Source of the DNA: Hydrocarboniphaga sp965279055
GTDB taxonomy: Bacteria > Pseudomonadota > Gammaproteobacteria > Nevskiales > Nevskiaceae
Direction of reading: 5' to 3'
Length of the DNA stretch: 64,000 bases
Assembly (NCBI RefSeq): GCF_965279055.1
Contig: NZ_OZ257125.1
Span: 4,402,001-4,466,000 of the forward strand
Shown here: one piece after another, positions 7,864-16,618 of the stretch
How positions within the stretch are numbered: position 1 is the stretch's first letter
Layout of the letters: every line of letters starts with the position of its first letter
Position numbers and translations under genes: made by a program
The notes under the pieces: model-generated
The model's database searches: none
What the model saw: the letters and a program-made list of their open reading frames with translations, nothing else
Told to the model about the DNA's origin: nothing

Positions 7864-10557
7864 ATGAACGAGTCCGATGACCGTCGCCCCTCGCCGGAAG
7901 CGCTGCTGGACGAAGCGCGCCGGGAAGGCCGCGGCCGGCTCAAGGTGTTTCTCGGCGCCTCGCCCGGCGTCGGCAAGACTTACGACATGCTGCGCGCCGC
8001 GCACGCGGCGAAGGCGGCCGGCATCGACGTTGTCGTCGGCATCGTCGAGACGCATGGCCGCGCCGAAACCGAGGCACAGCTGGCCGGCCTGGAAGTGCTG
8101 CCGAGAAAGCGCATCGCCTATCGCGATCGCAGCTTCGAAGAGCTCGATATCGACGCGCTGATCGCGCGCCGTCCGCGCCTCGCGCTGATCGACGAACTGG
8201 CACACACCAACCTCGCCGGTAGCCGTCACGTGAAACGCTGGCAGGACGTCGACGACGTGCTCGCCGCCGGCATCGACGTGCTGACCACGTTGAACGTGCA
8301 GCATCTGGAGAGTCTCAACGACGTGATCCTGCGCATCACCGGCGTGCGCGTGCGCGAGACGCTGCCGGACACGGTGCTGGAACGCGCCGACCAGATCGAG
8401 CTGGTCGATCTGCCGCCCGACGAGCTGATCCAGCGGCTCGAAGCCGGCAAGGTGTATCTCGGCGAACAGGCACTGCGCGCACGCGACAGCTTTTTTTCGC
8501 GCGGCAATCTGACGGCGCTGCGCGAACTGGCGATGCGCGCCGCCGCCGAGCGCGTCGATCAGCAGATGCTCGCGTACATGCGCCGTCACCAGGTGCAGGG
8601 CCCGTGGCCGACGCGCGACCGCCTGCTGGTCTGCGTCGGCGGCGACAGTGTCGGCCGCAGCCTGATCCGTACGGCGGCGCGTCTCGCCGATCTGCGCGGC
8701 GTCGACTGGATTGCGGTGCATGTGATCGATTCACGAGCCAATCGCCTGCCGGACGCGGAGAAGGATCGGGTTGCCGAAACACTGCGCCTCGCCGAATCGC
8801 TCGGCGGCGAAGCGGTGACGATTCCGGGCGAGCATGTCGCCGCGGAGGTGCTGGCTTACGCACGCAATCGCAACGTCACGCAGATCGTGCTCGGCCGCGC
8901 GCAGCGGCCGCTGTGGAGCCGCTTGCGCCGGCGCTCGGTTGCCAGCGAGCTGCTACGCGTCGCCAGCGGCTTCGAAATCACGCTGATTCCCGGCGAACGC
9001 CCGAAAGCCGCGGCTGCAGCCGAGCCGAGTCCGCGCACGCGATGGACCTGGCGCGATACCGCGATGGCGGTGGGCCTGCCCGCCGTGGCAACCGTGATCG
9101 GCCTGATCTTCGATCCCTTGCTCGGCCTGGATAATTTTGCGGTGATGTACCTGCTCGCGGTGCTGATCAGCGCGGTGCGCGCCGGTCCGCGGCCCGCGAT
9201 CGCGGCGAGCTTCATCGGCGCCGCATGCTTCAACTTCTTTTTCACCGAGCCCCGCTACACGCTGTCGATGACCCGCCATCAGGACATTGTCACGCTGGTC
9301 GTGTTCCTGATCGTCGCGGTACTGATGGGCCGGCTCGGTGGCCAGCTGCGCAGCCAGATGGAAGCGCTGCGCAAGACCGCCAGGCGCAACGCGAATCTCA
9401 ATGAGTTCGCGCGCCGCGTCGCCGGCGCCCTGGGCCGCGACGAGGTCGGCGCCGCCGCCGTCGAACACGTGCACGCCACGCTCGACGTTCCCTGCGCCTG
9501 CGTGCTCGATTCGCCGACCGAGGCGCTGATGCCCGGCCTGCGCCGCGGCATCAGCCCGGACTATCAGTTCCGTGAATCGGATCGCGCGGCCGCCGCGTGG
9601 AGCTGGGAACACCGTCAGGCCGCGGGCTACTCGACGCAAACCCTGCCGAACTCGCAGTGGCTGTTCGTGCCGATGGCAACCGCGCAGCGCGTGGTCGGCT
9701 TGCTCGGCCTGCACCTGCATGAGCGCGGGCGGCCGCTGTCGGCCGGGCAGCGTCGTCTGCTCGATGCGATTTCGGACCAGGCCGCCGTCGCCATCGAGCG
9801 CGTACTACTGGCGACACAAATCGAGGACCAGCGCGTCCACAACCAGGGCGAGGCGCTACGCTCGGCGCTGCTGTCCTCGGTGTCGCATGATCTGCGCACG
9901 CCGCTGTCGTCGATTCTCGGCGCAGCCAGCAGCCTGCAGGCGCAGCACGAGGTGCTGCCCGCGGCGGGCCGCGAAGAGCTCGTCGAAACCATCATCGAGG
10001 AAGCCGAGCGGCTGAACCGGTTCGTGCAGAACCTGCTCGACATGACGCGCCTCGGCTACGGCCAGCTGGAACCGCGTCGCGAATGGTGCGATCTGCTGGA
10101 GCTGCTCGGCCGCGCCCGCCGGCGGCTGCGTCGCGAGCTGGCCAGGCGCGACGTCGTGATCACGGCAGCGCCGGATCTGCCGCTGGCGCATGTGGATGCG
10201 CTGCTGATCGAGCAGGTGCTGGTCAACGTGATCGACAACGCCGGCAAATATTCGCCGCCGGAATCGGCGATCGAAATCGAGCTGAGCGCGCGCCTTTCGT
10301 CACTGCAGCTGCGAGTGCGCGATCATGGCCCCGGCGTTCCGGCCGGCGACCGCGAGAAAATCTTCGACATGTTCTACCGCGTGCAGTCGCAGGATCACAC
10401 CGCGCCCGGGACCGGCCTGGGGCTGGCGATCTGTCGCGGCATCCTGCAGGCCCACGGCGGCAGCATCCGCGCGCTGTCGCCGCTCGACGGCAATGGCGGC
10501 ACCGTCATCGAAATCAGTCTGCCGCGCGAGGCGGTGCCGGTGATAGGCGATGAATGA
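7864..10557 (+). CDS. kdpD: KdpD, K+/turgor-responsive sensor histidine kinase
   Basis: 897 residues from ATG 7864 (ATG 7855 also possible; earlier starts would run through a hairpin). In order: the N-terminal KdpD domain with Walker A GASPGVGKT at 31-39, a universal-stress-protein-like region (about 250-370), four close membrane helices (about 400-500), a GAF-like region, phospho-accepting His675 in SHDLRTPLSS, and a C-terminal ATPase domain with NVIDNAGKYSP and GTGLGLAI. It phosphorylates KdpE to turn on kdpFABC at low K+ or high osmolarity. It overlaps kdpE by 8 bases, indicating coupled translation. Confidence 0.97.
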   Translation: MNESDDRRPSPEALLDEARREGRGRLKVFLGASPGVGKTYDMLRAAHAAKAAGIDVVVGIVETHGRAETEAQLAGLEVLPRKRIAYRDRSFEELDIDALIARRPRLALIDELAHTNLAGSRHVKRWQDVDDVLAAGIDVLTTLNVQHLESLNDVILRITGVRVRETLPDTVLERADQIELVDLPPDELIQRLEAGKVYLGEQALRARDSFFSRGNLTALRELAMRAAAERVDQQMLAYMRRHQVQGPWPTRDRLLVCVGGDSVGRSLIRTAARLADLRGVDWIAVHVIDSRANRLPDAEKDRVAETLRLAESLGGEAVTIPGEHVAAEVLAYARNRNVTQIVLGRAQRPLWSRLRRRSVASELLRVASGFEITLIPGERPKAAAAAEPSPRTRWTWRDTAMAVGLPAVATVIGLIFDPLLGLDNFAVMYLLAVLISAVRAGPRPAIAASFIGAACFNFFFTEPRYTLSMTRHQDIVTLVVFLIVAVLMGRLGGQLRSQMEALRKTARRNANLNEFARRVAGALGRDEVGAAAVEHVHATLDVPCACVLDSPTEALMPGLRRGISPDYQFRESDRAAAAWSWEHRQAAGYSTQTLPNSQWLFVPMATAQRVVGLLGLHLHERGRPLSAGQRRLLDAISDQAAVAIERVLLATQIEDQRVHNQGEALRSALLSSVSHDLRTPLSSILGAASSLQAQHEVLPAAGREELVETIIEEAERLNRFVQNLLDMTRLGYGQLEPRREWCDLLELLGRARRRLRRELARRDVVITAAPDLPLAHVDALLIEQVLVNVIDNAGKYSPPESAIEIELSARLSSLQLRVRDHGPGVPAGDREKIFDMFYRVQSQDHTAPGTGLGLAICRGILQAHGGSIRALSPLDGNGGTVIEISLPREAVPVIGDE

Positions 10558-11236
10558 ATCGCTGCGCGTACTGATCGTCGACGACGAGCCGCAGATCCGG
10601 CGCTTTCTGCGCGTCAGCCTGTCGGCCGAAGGCATGCAGGTATTCGAAGCGGCGAGCCTGGCCGAAGCCCGCAGCGCGCTGCGCGCCGACAAGCCCGACC
10701 TGATGATCCTGGACCTCGGCCTGCCCGACGGCGACGGCCTGGAGCTGATTCCGCAGGTGCGCGAGTCTTCGAGCCTGCCGATCATCGTGCTGTCGGTGCG
10801 CGACGACGAGGCCGGCAAGGTGCGCGCGCTCGACGCTGGTGCCGACGACTACCTGACCAAGCCTTTCGGCACCGGCGAATTGCTGGCGCGCATCCGCGCG
10901 GCGCTGCGGCACCGGCTGCTGGCCAGCGGCGCGCAGCCGATCGTCGAAAGCGGCGAGCTGAAGATCGATCTGAGCTTGCGCCGCGTGACGCTGGCCGGTG
11001 TCGAGCTGAAACTGTCGCGCAAGGAATACGCGATCCTCGCGGTACTGGCCAAGCATGCCGGCCGCGTCGTCACGCAGCCGCAGATCCTGCGCGACGTCTG
11101 GGGCAAGGTGCACGAGGACGACACGCAGTATCTGCGCGTGTACGTCGGGCAGTTGCGGCACAAGCTCGGGGACGATGCGGCGGCGCCGCGGTATTTGTTG
11201 ACGGAGCCGGGCGTGGGCTATCGGCTGAAGGTCTGA
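10550..11236 (+). CDS. kdpE: KdpE, OmpR-family response regulator
   Basis: 228 residues. Receiver domain with acidic pair Asp11/Asp12, phospho-acceptor Asp55 in LMILDLGLPDGDG and Lys104 in TKPF. The C-terminal winged helix (about 130-228) includes LSRKEYAILAVLAKHAGRVV and DTQYLRVYVGQLRHKL. It is the partner of KdpD and is expected to bind the direct repeat before kdpF. It ends just before a hairpin repeat that separates it from the convergent AraC gene. Confidence 0.97.
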   Translation: MNESLRVLIVDDEPQIRRFLRVSLSAEGMQVFEAASLAEARSALRADKPDLMILDLGLPDGDGLELIPQVRESSSLPIIVLSVRDDEAGKVRALDAGADDYLTKPFGTGELLARIRAALRHRLLASGAQPIVESGELKIDLSLRRVTLAGVELKLSRKEYAILAVLAKHAGRVVTQPQILRDVWGKVHEDDTQYLRVYVGQLRHKLGDDAAAPRYLLTEPGVGYRLKV

Positions 11237-11244
11237 GGCTGCAC

Positions 11245-11314
11245 CTGTAGGAGCGGATCCTATCCGCGACTTTGCCTTCGCAGCCTGAGTCGCGGATAGG
11301 ATCCGCTCCTACAG
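11245..11314. repeat. TGTAGGAGCGG hairpin repeat, subtype GGATCCTATCC
   Basis: CTGTAGGAGCGGATCCTATC... and its complement at 11290-11314. Each arm holds the mini-palindrome GCGGAT-cct-ATCCGC. It lies between the convergent ends of kdpE and the AraC gene, a natural place for a two-way terminator. Confidence 0.85.
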
Positions 11315-11328
11315 ATGCGGCGATCAGC

Positions 11329-12279
11329 TCAGGCCGCCTGCCCCGCCTCCTTCAACTTCGCGATCTCCTGCCGCGGCGGCGCGCCGAACAGGCGGCGGTA
11401 TTCGCGGCTGAATTGCGAAGGGCTTTCGTAGCCGACCCTGTGAGCCGCCGCGGCGCATTCCAGGCCGTCGGCGAACATCAGCCGTCGCGCCTCGTGCAGG
11501 CGCAGCTGCTTCTGGAACTGCAGCGGCGACAGGCCCGACACGGCCTTGAAGCGGTGATGCAGCGCCGACGGGCTCATGTGCACCGCGCTGGCCAGATCCT
11601 CGATGCGCAGCGGCGCGGCGTAGTGCTGCTTGAGCCAGTCGATCGCGCGCCCGATGCGATGCGTGTTGCCGCCGCCTTCGGCCAGGTCCATCAGGCGATG
11701 GCCGAGTTCGCCGGTGAGCAGGCGATAGTAGATTTCGCGCAGCGCGATCGGCCCGAGTACCGGCAGATCGGCCGGCGTGTCGAGCAGCCGCACCAGGCGC
11801 AGCACTGCGTCGAGCAGCGACTCGTTGACCCGCGCCACGAACAGGCCGCGGTCCGCCGACGACGCCAGCGCCGGGCGCTGCCTGAGTTCCAGCAGCATGC
11901 GGCCGATCTCCTCGACGTCGAGCTGCAGGCGGATGCACAGGTAGGGATGCTCGGGCGTGGCCTCGAGTATCTGGCCGACCACCGGCAGGGTCACCGACAC
12001 CACCAGATAGTTCAGCGGGTCGTAGTGGAAAACCTCTTCGCCGAGCAGTGCGCGCTTGCGGCCCTGCACGACGATGCAGACGCTGGGCTGATACACCACC
12101 GGCATCGCGATCGACGGCCGGCTGCCGCGCATCATCGCCAGCGCGCCGAAGCCGGTTTCGTTGACACCCTCCTGGATCGCCAATCGGGCAACCCGGTCGC
12201 TGAGCTCCTTGTGCCGCGCGTCGGTCGGCATGGCCGCCGAGCTGGCGTCGAAGAACGGGCTTTTTATCGGCTTCAGCAC
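11329..12279 (-). CDS. AraC-family transcriptional regulator
   Basis: 316 residues. The N-terminal cupin-like AraC_N region (about 30-190, with QPSVCIVVQGRKRALLG) precedes two helix-turn-helix motifs at about 220-310 (IEDLASAVHMSPSALHHRFKA and a second with HRVGYESPSQFSREYRRLFG). This type is often encoded divergently from the reductase it controls; here the divergent gene at 12473 is an aldo/keto reductase. The 193-base gap between them should hold the operator, but I see no clear repeat. Confidence 0.9.
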   Translation of the reverse strand: MLKPIKSPFFDASSAAMPTDARHKELSDRVARLAIQEGVNETGFGALAMMRGSRPSIAMPVVYQPSVCIVVQGRKRALLGEEVFHYDPLNYLVVSVTLPVVGQILEATPEHPYLCIRLQLDVEEIGRMLLELRQRPALASSADRGLFVARVNESLLDAVLRLVRLLDTPADLPVLGPIALREIYYRLLTGELGHRLMDLAEGGGNTHRIGRAIDWLKQHYAAPLRIEDLASAVHMSPSALHHRFKAVSGLSPLQFQKQLRLHEARRLMFADGLECAAAAHRVGYESPSQFSREYRRLFGAPPRQEIAKLKEAGQAA

Positions 12280-12472
12280 GGTTTTCTGCTCGATTGAAGA
12301 GTCTGCACGATACTAAGCCGACCCCGGCGCGCTGTATCGGGTTCCCCGGCAGCACAGCAGGATCGGGCAAGAACCGCGCAGCAATGTTCTAACGGCCAAG
12401 TCACCTGCACTCCTACCCTGGTGCTACCGCAGCCGGCCACGGCCGAGGCTGCATTCACGCCAGGAGCAAGCA

Positions 12473-13468
12473 ATGAGCCCACCCATTCCCCGTCGCCGTC
12501 TCGGCCAGCAGGGCCTGCAGGTGTCTGCCATCGGTCTCGGCTGCATGGGCATGTCGGACTTCTACGGCCCGGCCGACGAGGCCAGCAACCTGAAAGTGCT
12601 GCATCACGCGATCGACATCGGCGTCAATTTTCTCGATACCGCCGACATGTACGGCGTCGGCGCCAACGAGCGCCTGCTCAGCCAGGTGCTGGCGACGCGG
12701 CGCAGCGAGGTGGTGCTGGCGACCAAGTTCGGCATCCGTCGCGGCGCCGACGGCGAGCGCTCGCTCAGCGGTCGCCCCGAATACGTGCGGCAGGCCTGCG
12801 ACGCCAGCTTGCAGCGGCTGGGTGTCGATCACATCGATCTGTATTATCAGCATCGCGTCGATCCGGCCGTGCCGATCGAGGACACCGTCGGCGCGATGGC
12901 CGAGCTGGTGAAGGCCGGCAAGATTCGCTACCTCGGCCTGTCGGAGGCCTCGGGCAAGACCATCAAGCGTGCGCACGCGGTGCATCCGATCAGCGCGCTG
13001 CAGAGCGAGTACTCGCTGTGGACGCGCGACCTCGACCGCGATGCGCTGCCGGTCTGCCAGAAGCTCGGCATCGGCGTGGTGCCCTACAGCCCGCTGGGCC
13101 GCGGCTTTCTGACCGGCGCGATCAGCAGCATCGAGGATCTGGCGGCGGACGACTATCGTCGCGAGAGTCCGCGCTTCGTCAACGGCGCGTTCGCCGCGAA
13201 CATGAAGCTGGTCGACGTGGTCCGCGAAGTCGCGCGGCAATGCGACGCGACGCCGGCGCAGGTCGCGCTCGCCTGGTTGCTGCACAGCGCGCCGGACATC
13301 GTGCCGATCCCGGGCACGCGCAGCGTGTCGCGGCTCGACGAGAACGCCGCTGCCTGCTCGCTGAAACTCGGCGATGCGCAGATGGAAAGACTGCAGGGCG
13401 TGCTGTGGGAAGCGCCGGTGGTCGGGGCGCGTTATGCGCCTTCGGGCATGGTGACGATCGATCGTTGA
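12473..13468 (+). CDS. aldo/keto reductase
   Basis: 331 residues, a TIM-barrel NADPH-dependent carbonyl reductase of the cytoplasm. The catalytic tetrad is intact: Asp55, Tyr60, Lys85 and His127 (FLDTADMY, ATKFG, YYQHRVD). The cofactor end shows IPGTRSVSRLDENA near 280-294. Start ATG 12473 has a strong AGGAGC site 7-12 bases upstream. Pairing with the divergent AraC regulator suggests induction by aldehydes or another electrophile (inference). Confidence 0.92.
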   Translation: MSPPIPRRRLGQQGLQVSAIGLGCMGMSDFYGPADEASNLKVLHHAIDIGVNFLDTADMYGVGANERLLSQVLATRRSEVVLATKFGIRRGADGERSLSGRPEYVRQACDASLQRLGVDHIDLYYQHRVDPAVPIEDTVGAMAELVKAGKIRYLGLSEASGKTIKRAHAVHPISALQSEYSLWTRDLDRDALPVCQKLGIGVVPYSPLGRGFLTGAISSIEDLAADDYRRESPRFVNGAFAANMKLVDVVREVARQCDATPAQVALAWLLHSAPDIVPIPGTRSVSRLDENAAACSLKLGDAQMERLQGVLWEAPVVGARYAPSGMVTIDR

Positions 13469-13486
13469 CGTACGATCAGGCGGAAC

Positions 13487-13556
13487 CTGTAGGAGCGGAT
13501 CCTATCCGCGACTGCGCCGTCGCAGCCCCGGTCGCGGATAGGATCCGCTCCTACAA
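13487..13556. repeat. TGTAGGAGCGG hairpin repeat, subtype GGATCCTATCC, overlapping the LysR stop
   Basis: Same subtype as 11245-11314. It separates the convergent aldo/keto reductase and LysR genes. Its right end CCTACA contains the complement of TAG (13551-13553), which is the stop codon of the LysR gene. Confidence 0.85.
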
Positions 13557-14468
13557 CGGGAGTCCGTGCAGCAGCCGCTCACGCAGGCGCGGCTGATCCA
13601 GCTGCTCCAGCCACCAGCGCAGCGCACGCTGTTCGCCGGAGCGGCCGACCCAGGCGACGTACAGCGTGTTCGCTTCGCGCGGATCTTCGGTGGCTTTCTC
13701 GACCAGTTGCCCCGATTCCAGCAGCGCGGCGACGCGTTTGCGCGGCAGCCAGCCGACGCCGAGGCCGGCACACTGCGCCTCGATCTTGTCGCGCATCGAC
13801 GGCATCGCCAGCACCGGCTGCCCGCCCTGGATGCCGTAGCTGCGTTTGCCTGCGGAGGCGCGCGAGGTGTCGGCGACCACGACCGCGCGATACGCCAGCC
13901 GCTGCTCGCGCGTCAGCGGTGTATTGATCTTCGCCAGCGGATGACGCCGCGCGACCGCGAACACCCAGTCGATCACGCCGAGTTCCTTCCATTGCAGGCC
14001 GGCGATGGTCGGCGCCTCGTTGGTCGAGCCGATCACCAGGTCGGCGCGGCCATCGGCCAATGCCTCCCAGGTGCCGTTCAACACCTCATAACCGAAACGC
14101 AGTGCGACGTTCGAGCCCAGCGCGTCGAAGGCCGGGATGATTTCGCGTAGCGGCGCGAAGTCCAGGATCTCGTCGACGTGAATGCGCAACTGCTCTTCCC
14201 AGCCGCCGGCGATCTGGCGCACACGACGCTCCAGGCGCTCGGCATCGGCGCCGATACGCGCCGCCTCTTCGGCGAGCAGGGCGCCGGCCGGGGTCAGCGC
14301 CATGCGATAGCGACGCCGGTCGAACAGCAACGCGTCGAAGCGCGCCTCCAGTTGCCTCGCCGCATATGAAATCGTCGACGGCGCCTTGCCGAGTTTCGCC
14401 GCCGCACGCGACAAACTGCCGGCGCTGCGGATCGCGTCGAGCAGGTCCAGATCGTCGCGGCTGAGCAT
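13551..14468 (-). CDS. LysR-family transcriptional regulator
   Basis: 305 residues. The N-terminal winged helix covers about residues 1-60 (LLDAIRSAGSLSRAAAKLGK, then STISYAARQLEARF). The effector-binding domain is about 90-295 and includes GRADLVIGSTNEAP. The last codons ...GLPL and TAG extend into the hairpin repeat. No divergent metabolic gene adjoins it: the next gene leftwards is convergent and the upstream one encodes a 52-residue protein, so its target is not evident. Confidence 0.9.
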   Translation of the reverse strand: MLSRDDLDLLDAIRSAGSLSRAAAKLGKAPSTISYAARQLEARFDALLFDRRRYRMALTPAGALLAEEAARIGADAERLERRVRQIAGGWEEQLRIHVDEILDFAPLREIIPAFDALGSNVALRFGYEVLNGTWEALADGRADLVIGSTNEAPTIAGLQWKELGVIDWVFAVARRHPLAKINTPLTREQRLAYRAVVVADTSRASAGKRSYGIQGGQPVLAMPSMRDKIEAQCAGLGVGWLPRKRVAALLESGQLVEKATEDPREANTLYVAWVGRSGEQRALRWWLEQLDQPRLRERLLHGLPL

Positions 14469-14584
14469 GCTGTTCCCCGGTCAACAGGCAGCGGTCATTG
14501 GAACACGGCGGCATTCATCCGGCAGCCCGTCGCAGCGCGCGATGCTTTAGGCCTGCGAGACACGATGCACCGTCAGGAGACGAT

Positions 14585-14743
14585 ATGAAAACCACACAAA
14601 ACAGCGGAAAAACCGCAGAGAAAACCAGCAAACCCGACCTGAAGCGTCGCGATGGCGCGCCGGTGAACGACCCGCACCGCGAAGACGTGATGAACGGCGC
14701 ACACCAGGGCAGCACCGGCCAGCGCGACAAGCACGATCGCTAG
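14585..14743 (+). CDS. small hydrophilic protein, 52 residues
   Basis: ATG 14585 is preceded by an excellent AGGAG site. The product (MKTTQNSGKTAEKTSKPDLK..., ending QRDKHDR) is highly charged, with no cysteine or hydrophobic core, and is probably disordered. Its stop TAG (14741-14743) abuts the stop of the convergent DUF3224 gene (14744-14746), so the two gene ends form TAGCTA. I do not know a function. Confidence 0.65.
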   Translation: MKTTQNSGKTAEKTSKPDLKRRDGAPVNDPHREDVMNGAHQGSTGQRDKHDR

Positions 14744-15271
14744 CTAGCGCTTCAGCGGCAGCTTGTATCTGAAGGTGTAGGCGTGAGCGCCACCGCTGAC
14801 GTCGATGCTCATCGTGCCGCTGATGCCGGCGAGTTCGTCGGTGCCGGAATCCGGTACCACACTGACGCTCAGCTCCGGCTCGCCCCTGTCCATCGTGCCG
14901 CTGTGCTGCAGCACGAAACTGCCGCTTTTTCCGTCAAGGGTGCCGCTGACTTTTTCGATCGCGACATAGCCGGCCGAGCCTTTCTCGGCGGTGCCGGCAC
15001 TGAGCATCTGGCCCTTGCTGCTCGCCTCGAGATCGCCATGAAACTGCTTGGCGATCAGCAGCCGCGACAGCAGCGGATCGGCGACGGCGTCTTCCAGGGC
15101 CTGCGGCGTCAGCTTGACCTCGAAGCTGCCTGTGGCGGTGTGATTCACGGTTTCATTGAGCTTGTGGGTTTCGACGCGCATACCGGGGCTTTGCGCGCGC
15201 ACCGGTGCGGCCGAGAGCAGCGCGATGGCGATCAGCGCCGGGCGATGACATAGCGAGAGTCGGGATTTCAT
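14744..15271 (-). CDS. exported DUF3224-type protein
   Basis: 175 residues from ATG 15271, with a cleavable signal peptide (about 1-27, ...LLSAAPVRAQ). The mature part has the beta-barrel-like pattern of DUF3224 proteins: ATGSFEVKLTPQ, then KQFHGDLEASSKGQMLS, GSAGYVAIEKVSGTLDGK and SFVLQHSGTMDRGEPEL. Family members are usually cytoplasmic, so the signal peptide is a notable addition. The start of ohrR-side transcription lies upstream on the same strand; the ohrR gene ends 10 bases before this start, so the two may be cotranscribed. Confidence 0.75.
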   Translation of the reverse strand: MKSRLSLCHRPALIAIALLSAAPVRAQSPGMRVETHKLNETVNHTATGSFEVKLTPQALEDAVADPLLSRLLIAKQFHGDLEASSKGQMLSAGTAEKGSAGYVAIEKVSGTLDGKSGSFVLQHSGTMDRGEPELSVSVVPDSGTDELAGISGTMSIDVSGGAHAYTFRYKLPLKR

Positions 15272-15281
15272 CGCGCGCAGC

Positions 15282-15758
15282 CTAGCTGATACGGCGCGCA
15301 GCGGCCGCTGCATTGAGCCGGTCGCGCAGCGCCAGCAACTGGTCGCGGATCGCGGCCATCTCGTCCCACGGGATCGCACAGGCACCGGCGACGCCGATCG
15401 GCACGGCCTCGGCTTTCTTCTGCAGCGCGCGTCCGGCATCGCTCAAGGTGATGCGCACCTGGCGCTCGTCCTCGGGATTGCGCGTGCGCCGCACCAGGCC
15501 AGCGCTCTCCAGACGCTTCAGCAGCGGCGTCAAGGTTCCGGAATCCAGATGCAACAAGGCGCCGATGTCCTTCACCGCGACGTCGTCGCGCTCCCACAGC
15601 ACCATCATCGCCAGGTATTGCGGATAGGTCAGGCCGATCACGTCCAGCAGCGGCTTGTAGATGCCGTTGAACGCCAGCTCGGTGGAATACACCGCGAAGC
15701 AGATCTGGTTGGCGAGCCGCAGCGACTCCGGCACGGCGGCGGCTTTTTTCTTGGCCAT
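15282..15758 (-). CDS. ohrR: OhrR, MarR-family organic hydroperoxide sensor
   Basis: 158 residues from ATG 15758. OhrR features: sensing Cys20 in LANQICFAVYSTELAFNGIY, then LTYPQYLAMMVLWE and the winged helix LLHLDSGTLTPLLKRLESAGLVRR. Oxidation of the N-terminal cysteine by organic peroxides releases the repressor from DNA. It is divergent from ohr, and two palindromes in the 194-base gap match OhrR operators. A second cysteine near the C-terminus (GACAIPW) could be the resolving partner. Confidence 0.93.
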   Translation of the reverse strand: MAKKKAAAVPESLRLANQICFAVYSTELAFNGIYKPLLDVIGLTYPQYLAMMVLWERDDVAVKDIGALLHLDSGTLTPLLKRLESAGLVRRTRNPEDERQVRITLSDAGRALQKKAEAVPIGVAGACAIPWDEMAAIRDQLLALRDRLNAAAAARRIS

Positions 15759-15809
15759 GACATGGCTCCAGCGAGGAAAGGCAGCCTGAAAGATGGCCAC
15801 GCCATGTTC

Positions 15810-15822
15810 GCAATTCAATTGC
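15810..15822. promoter_or_regulatory. ohrR: OhrR operator 1
   Basis: Palindrome GCAATTCAATTGC, 51 bases upstream of the ohrR start. It fits the CAATT-N-AATTG core described for OhrR sites and matches operator 2. Confidence 0.8.
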
Positions 15823-15878
15823 CAACAATCAAATAGCGATAAAAGAGGTGCTGTTTATTCCAAATAATTACTTTGCAC

Positions 15879-15891
15879 GCAATTGAATTGC
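15879..15891. promoter_or_regulatory. ohr: OhrR operator 2
   Basis: Palindrome GCAATTGAATTGC (extended CGCAATTGAATTGCG at 15878-15892), 61 bases before ohr. It differs from operator 1 only at the central base. The two sites are 69 bases apart centre to centre, one for each divergent promoter. Confidence 0.85.
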
Positions 15892-15952
15892 GAATAATGT
15901 CTGCCCCACGTACTACGCAGCACCCACCAAAACCCCGAACAAGGAGTCCACC

Positions 15953-16378
15953 ATGTCAACCAACGTCCTGTATCGCACCAGCGCCACCGCCAACGGCGGC
16001 CGCGACGGCCAGTCCGCCACCGACGACGGCAGCCTCTCGGTCAAGCTCGCCACGCCCAAGGAACTCGGCGGTGCCGGCGGTGCCGGCAATAACCCGGAAC
16101 AGCTGTTCGCGGCCGGCTACTCGGCCTGCTTCCTCGGCGCGATGAAGTTCGTTGCCTCGCAGGGCGGCCCCAAAGTGCCGGCGGAAACCACGGTGCAGGC
16201 GACGGTCGGCATCGGCCCGCGCAGCGAGGGCGGCTTCGGGCTGGAAGTGTCGCTGGCGGTGTCGCTGCCCGGCCTGGCCAAGGAAGAAGCCACCGCGCTG
16301 GTCGAAAAGGCGCATCAGGTCTGCCCGTATTCGAACGCGACCCGCGGCAATATCGACGTGAAGCTCAGCGTCATTTAA
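15953..16378 (+). CDS. ohr: Ohr, organic hydroperoxide reductase
   Basis: 141 residues, a thiol peroxidase reducing organic hydroperoxides to alcohols. The redox cysteines are Cys59 (FAAGYSACFLGAM) and Cys124 (KAHQVCPYSNATRGN), both in the standard Ohr contexts. A good AAGGAG site precedes the ATG. It is divergent from ohrR and controlled through the operators at 15810 and 15879. Confidence 0.96.
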   Translation: MSTNVLYRTSATANGGRDGQSATDDGSLSVKLATPKELGGAGGAGNNPEQLFAAGYSACFLGAMKFVASQGGPKVPAETTVQATVGIGPRSEGGFGLEVSLAVSLPGLAKEEATALVEKAHQVCPYSNATRGNIDVKLSVI

Positions 16379-16388
16379 GACGCGAATG

Positions 16389-16448
16389 TGTAGGAGCGGG
16401 CTTGCCCGCGACTGTCAGTCTTCAGTCGCGGGCAAGCCCGCTCCTGCA
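16389..16448. repeat. TGTAGGAGCGG hairpin repeat, subtype GGGCTTGCCC
   Basis: Ten bases after the ohr stop. The arms match except the outer right end (CTCCTGCA instead of CTCCTACA). The loop is only about 10 bases. Confidence 0.85.
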
Positions 16449-16618
16449 ATTGGGTTACAGCCGCGAACATGATGATTGCCGCGCCGAGCAGGATCACCGC
16501 GACACCCAGCAGAGCGGCCAGAGTCGGCTGCACCCTGTCGGCCCGCAACAGCCAGCCGAGCGCGGTGGCGACGTAGAGACCGACGACTGCGCGCGGTCTC
16601 CACGTCGAAAGCGGGGCT
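16391..16618 (-). pseudogene. 3' remnant of a DMT/EamA-type transporter gene
   Basis: On the minus strand an open stretch without a start reads ...VVGLYVATALGWLLRADR, then PTLAALLGVAVILLGAAIIM. This is two membrane segments with the spacing of the last helices of EamA/DMT permeases (compare the usual LGWLLLGE-x-L pattern). It then runs into the hairpin repeat and stops at the far side of it. No upstream part of the gene exists: the TetR gene end begins at 16619. It is a deletion remnant. The family call rests on a short match. Confidence 0.5.
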
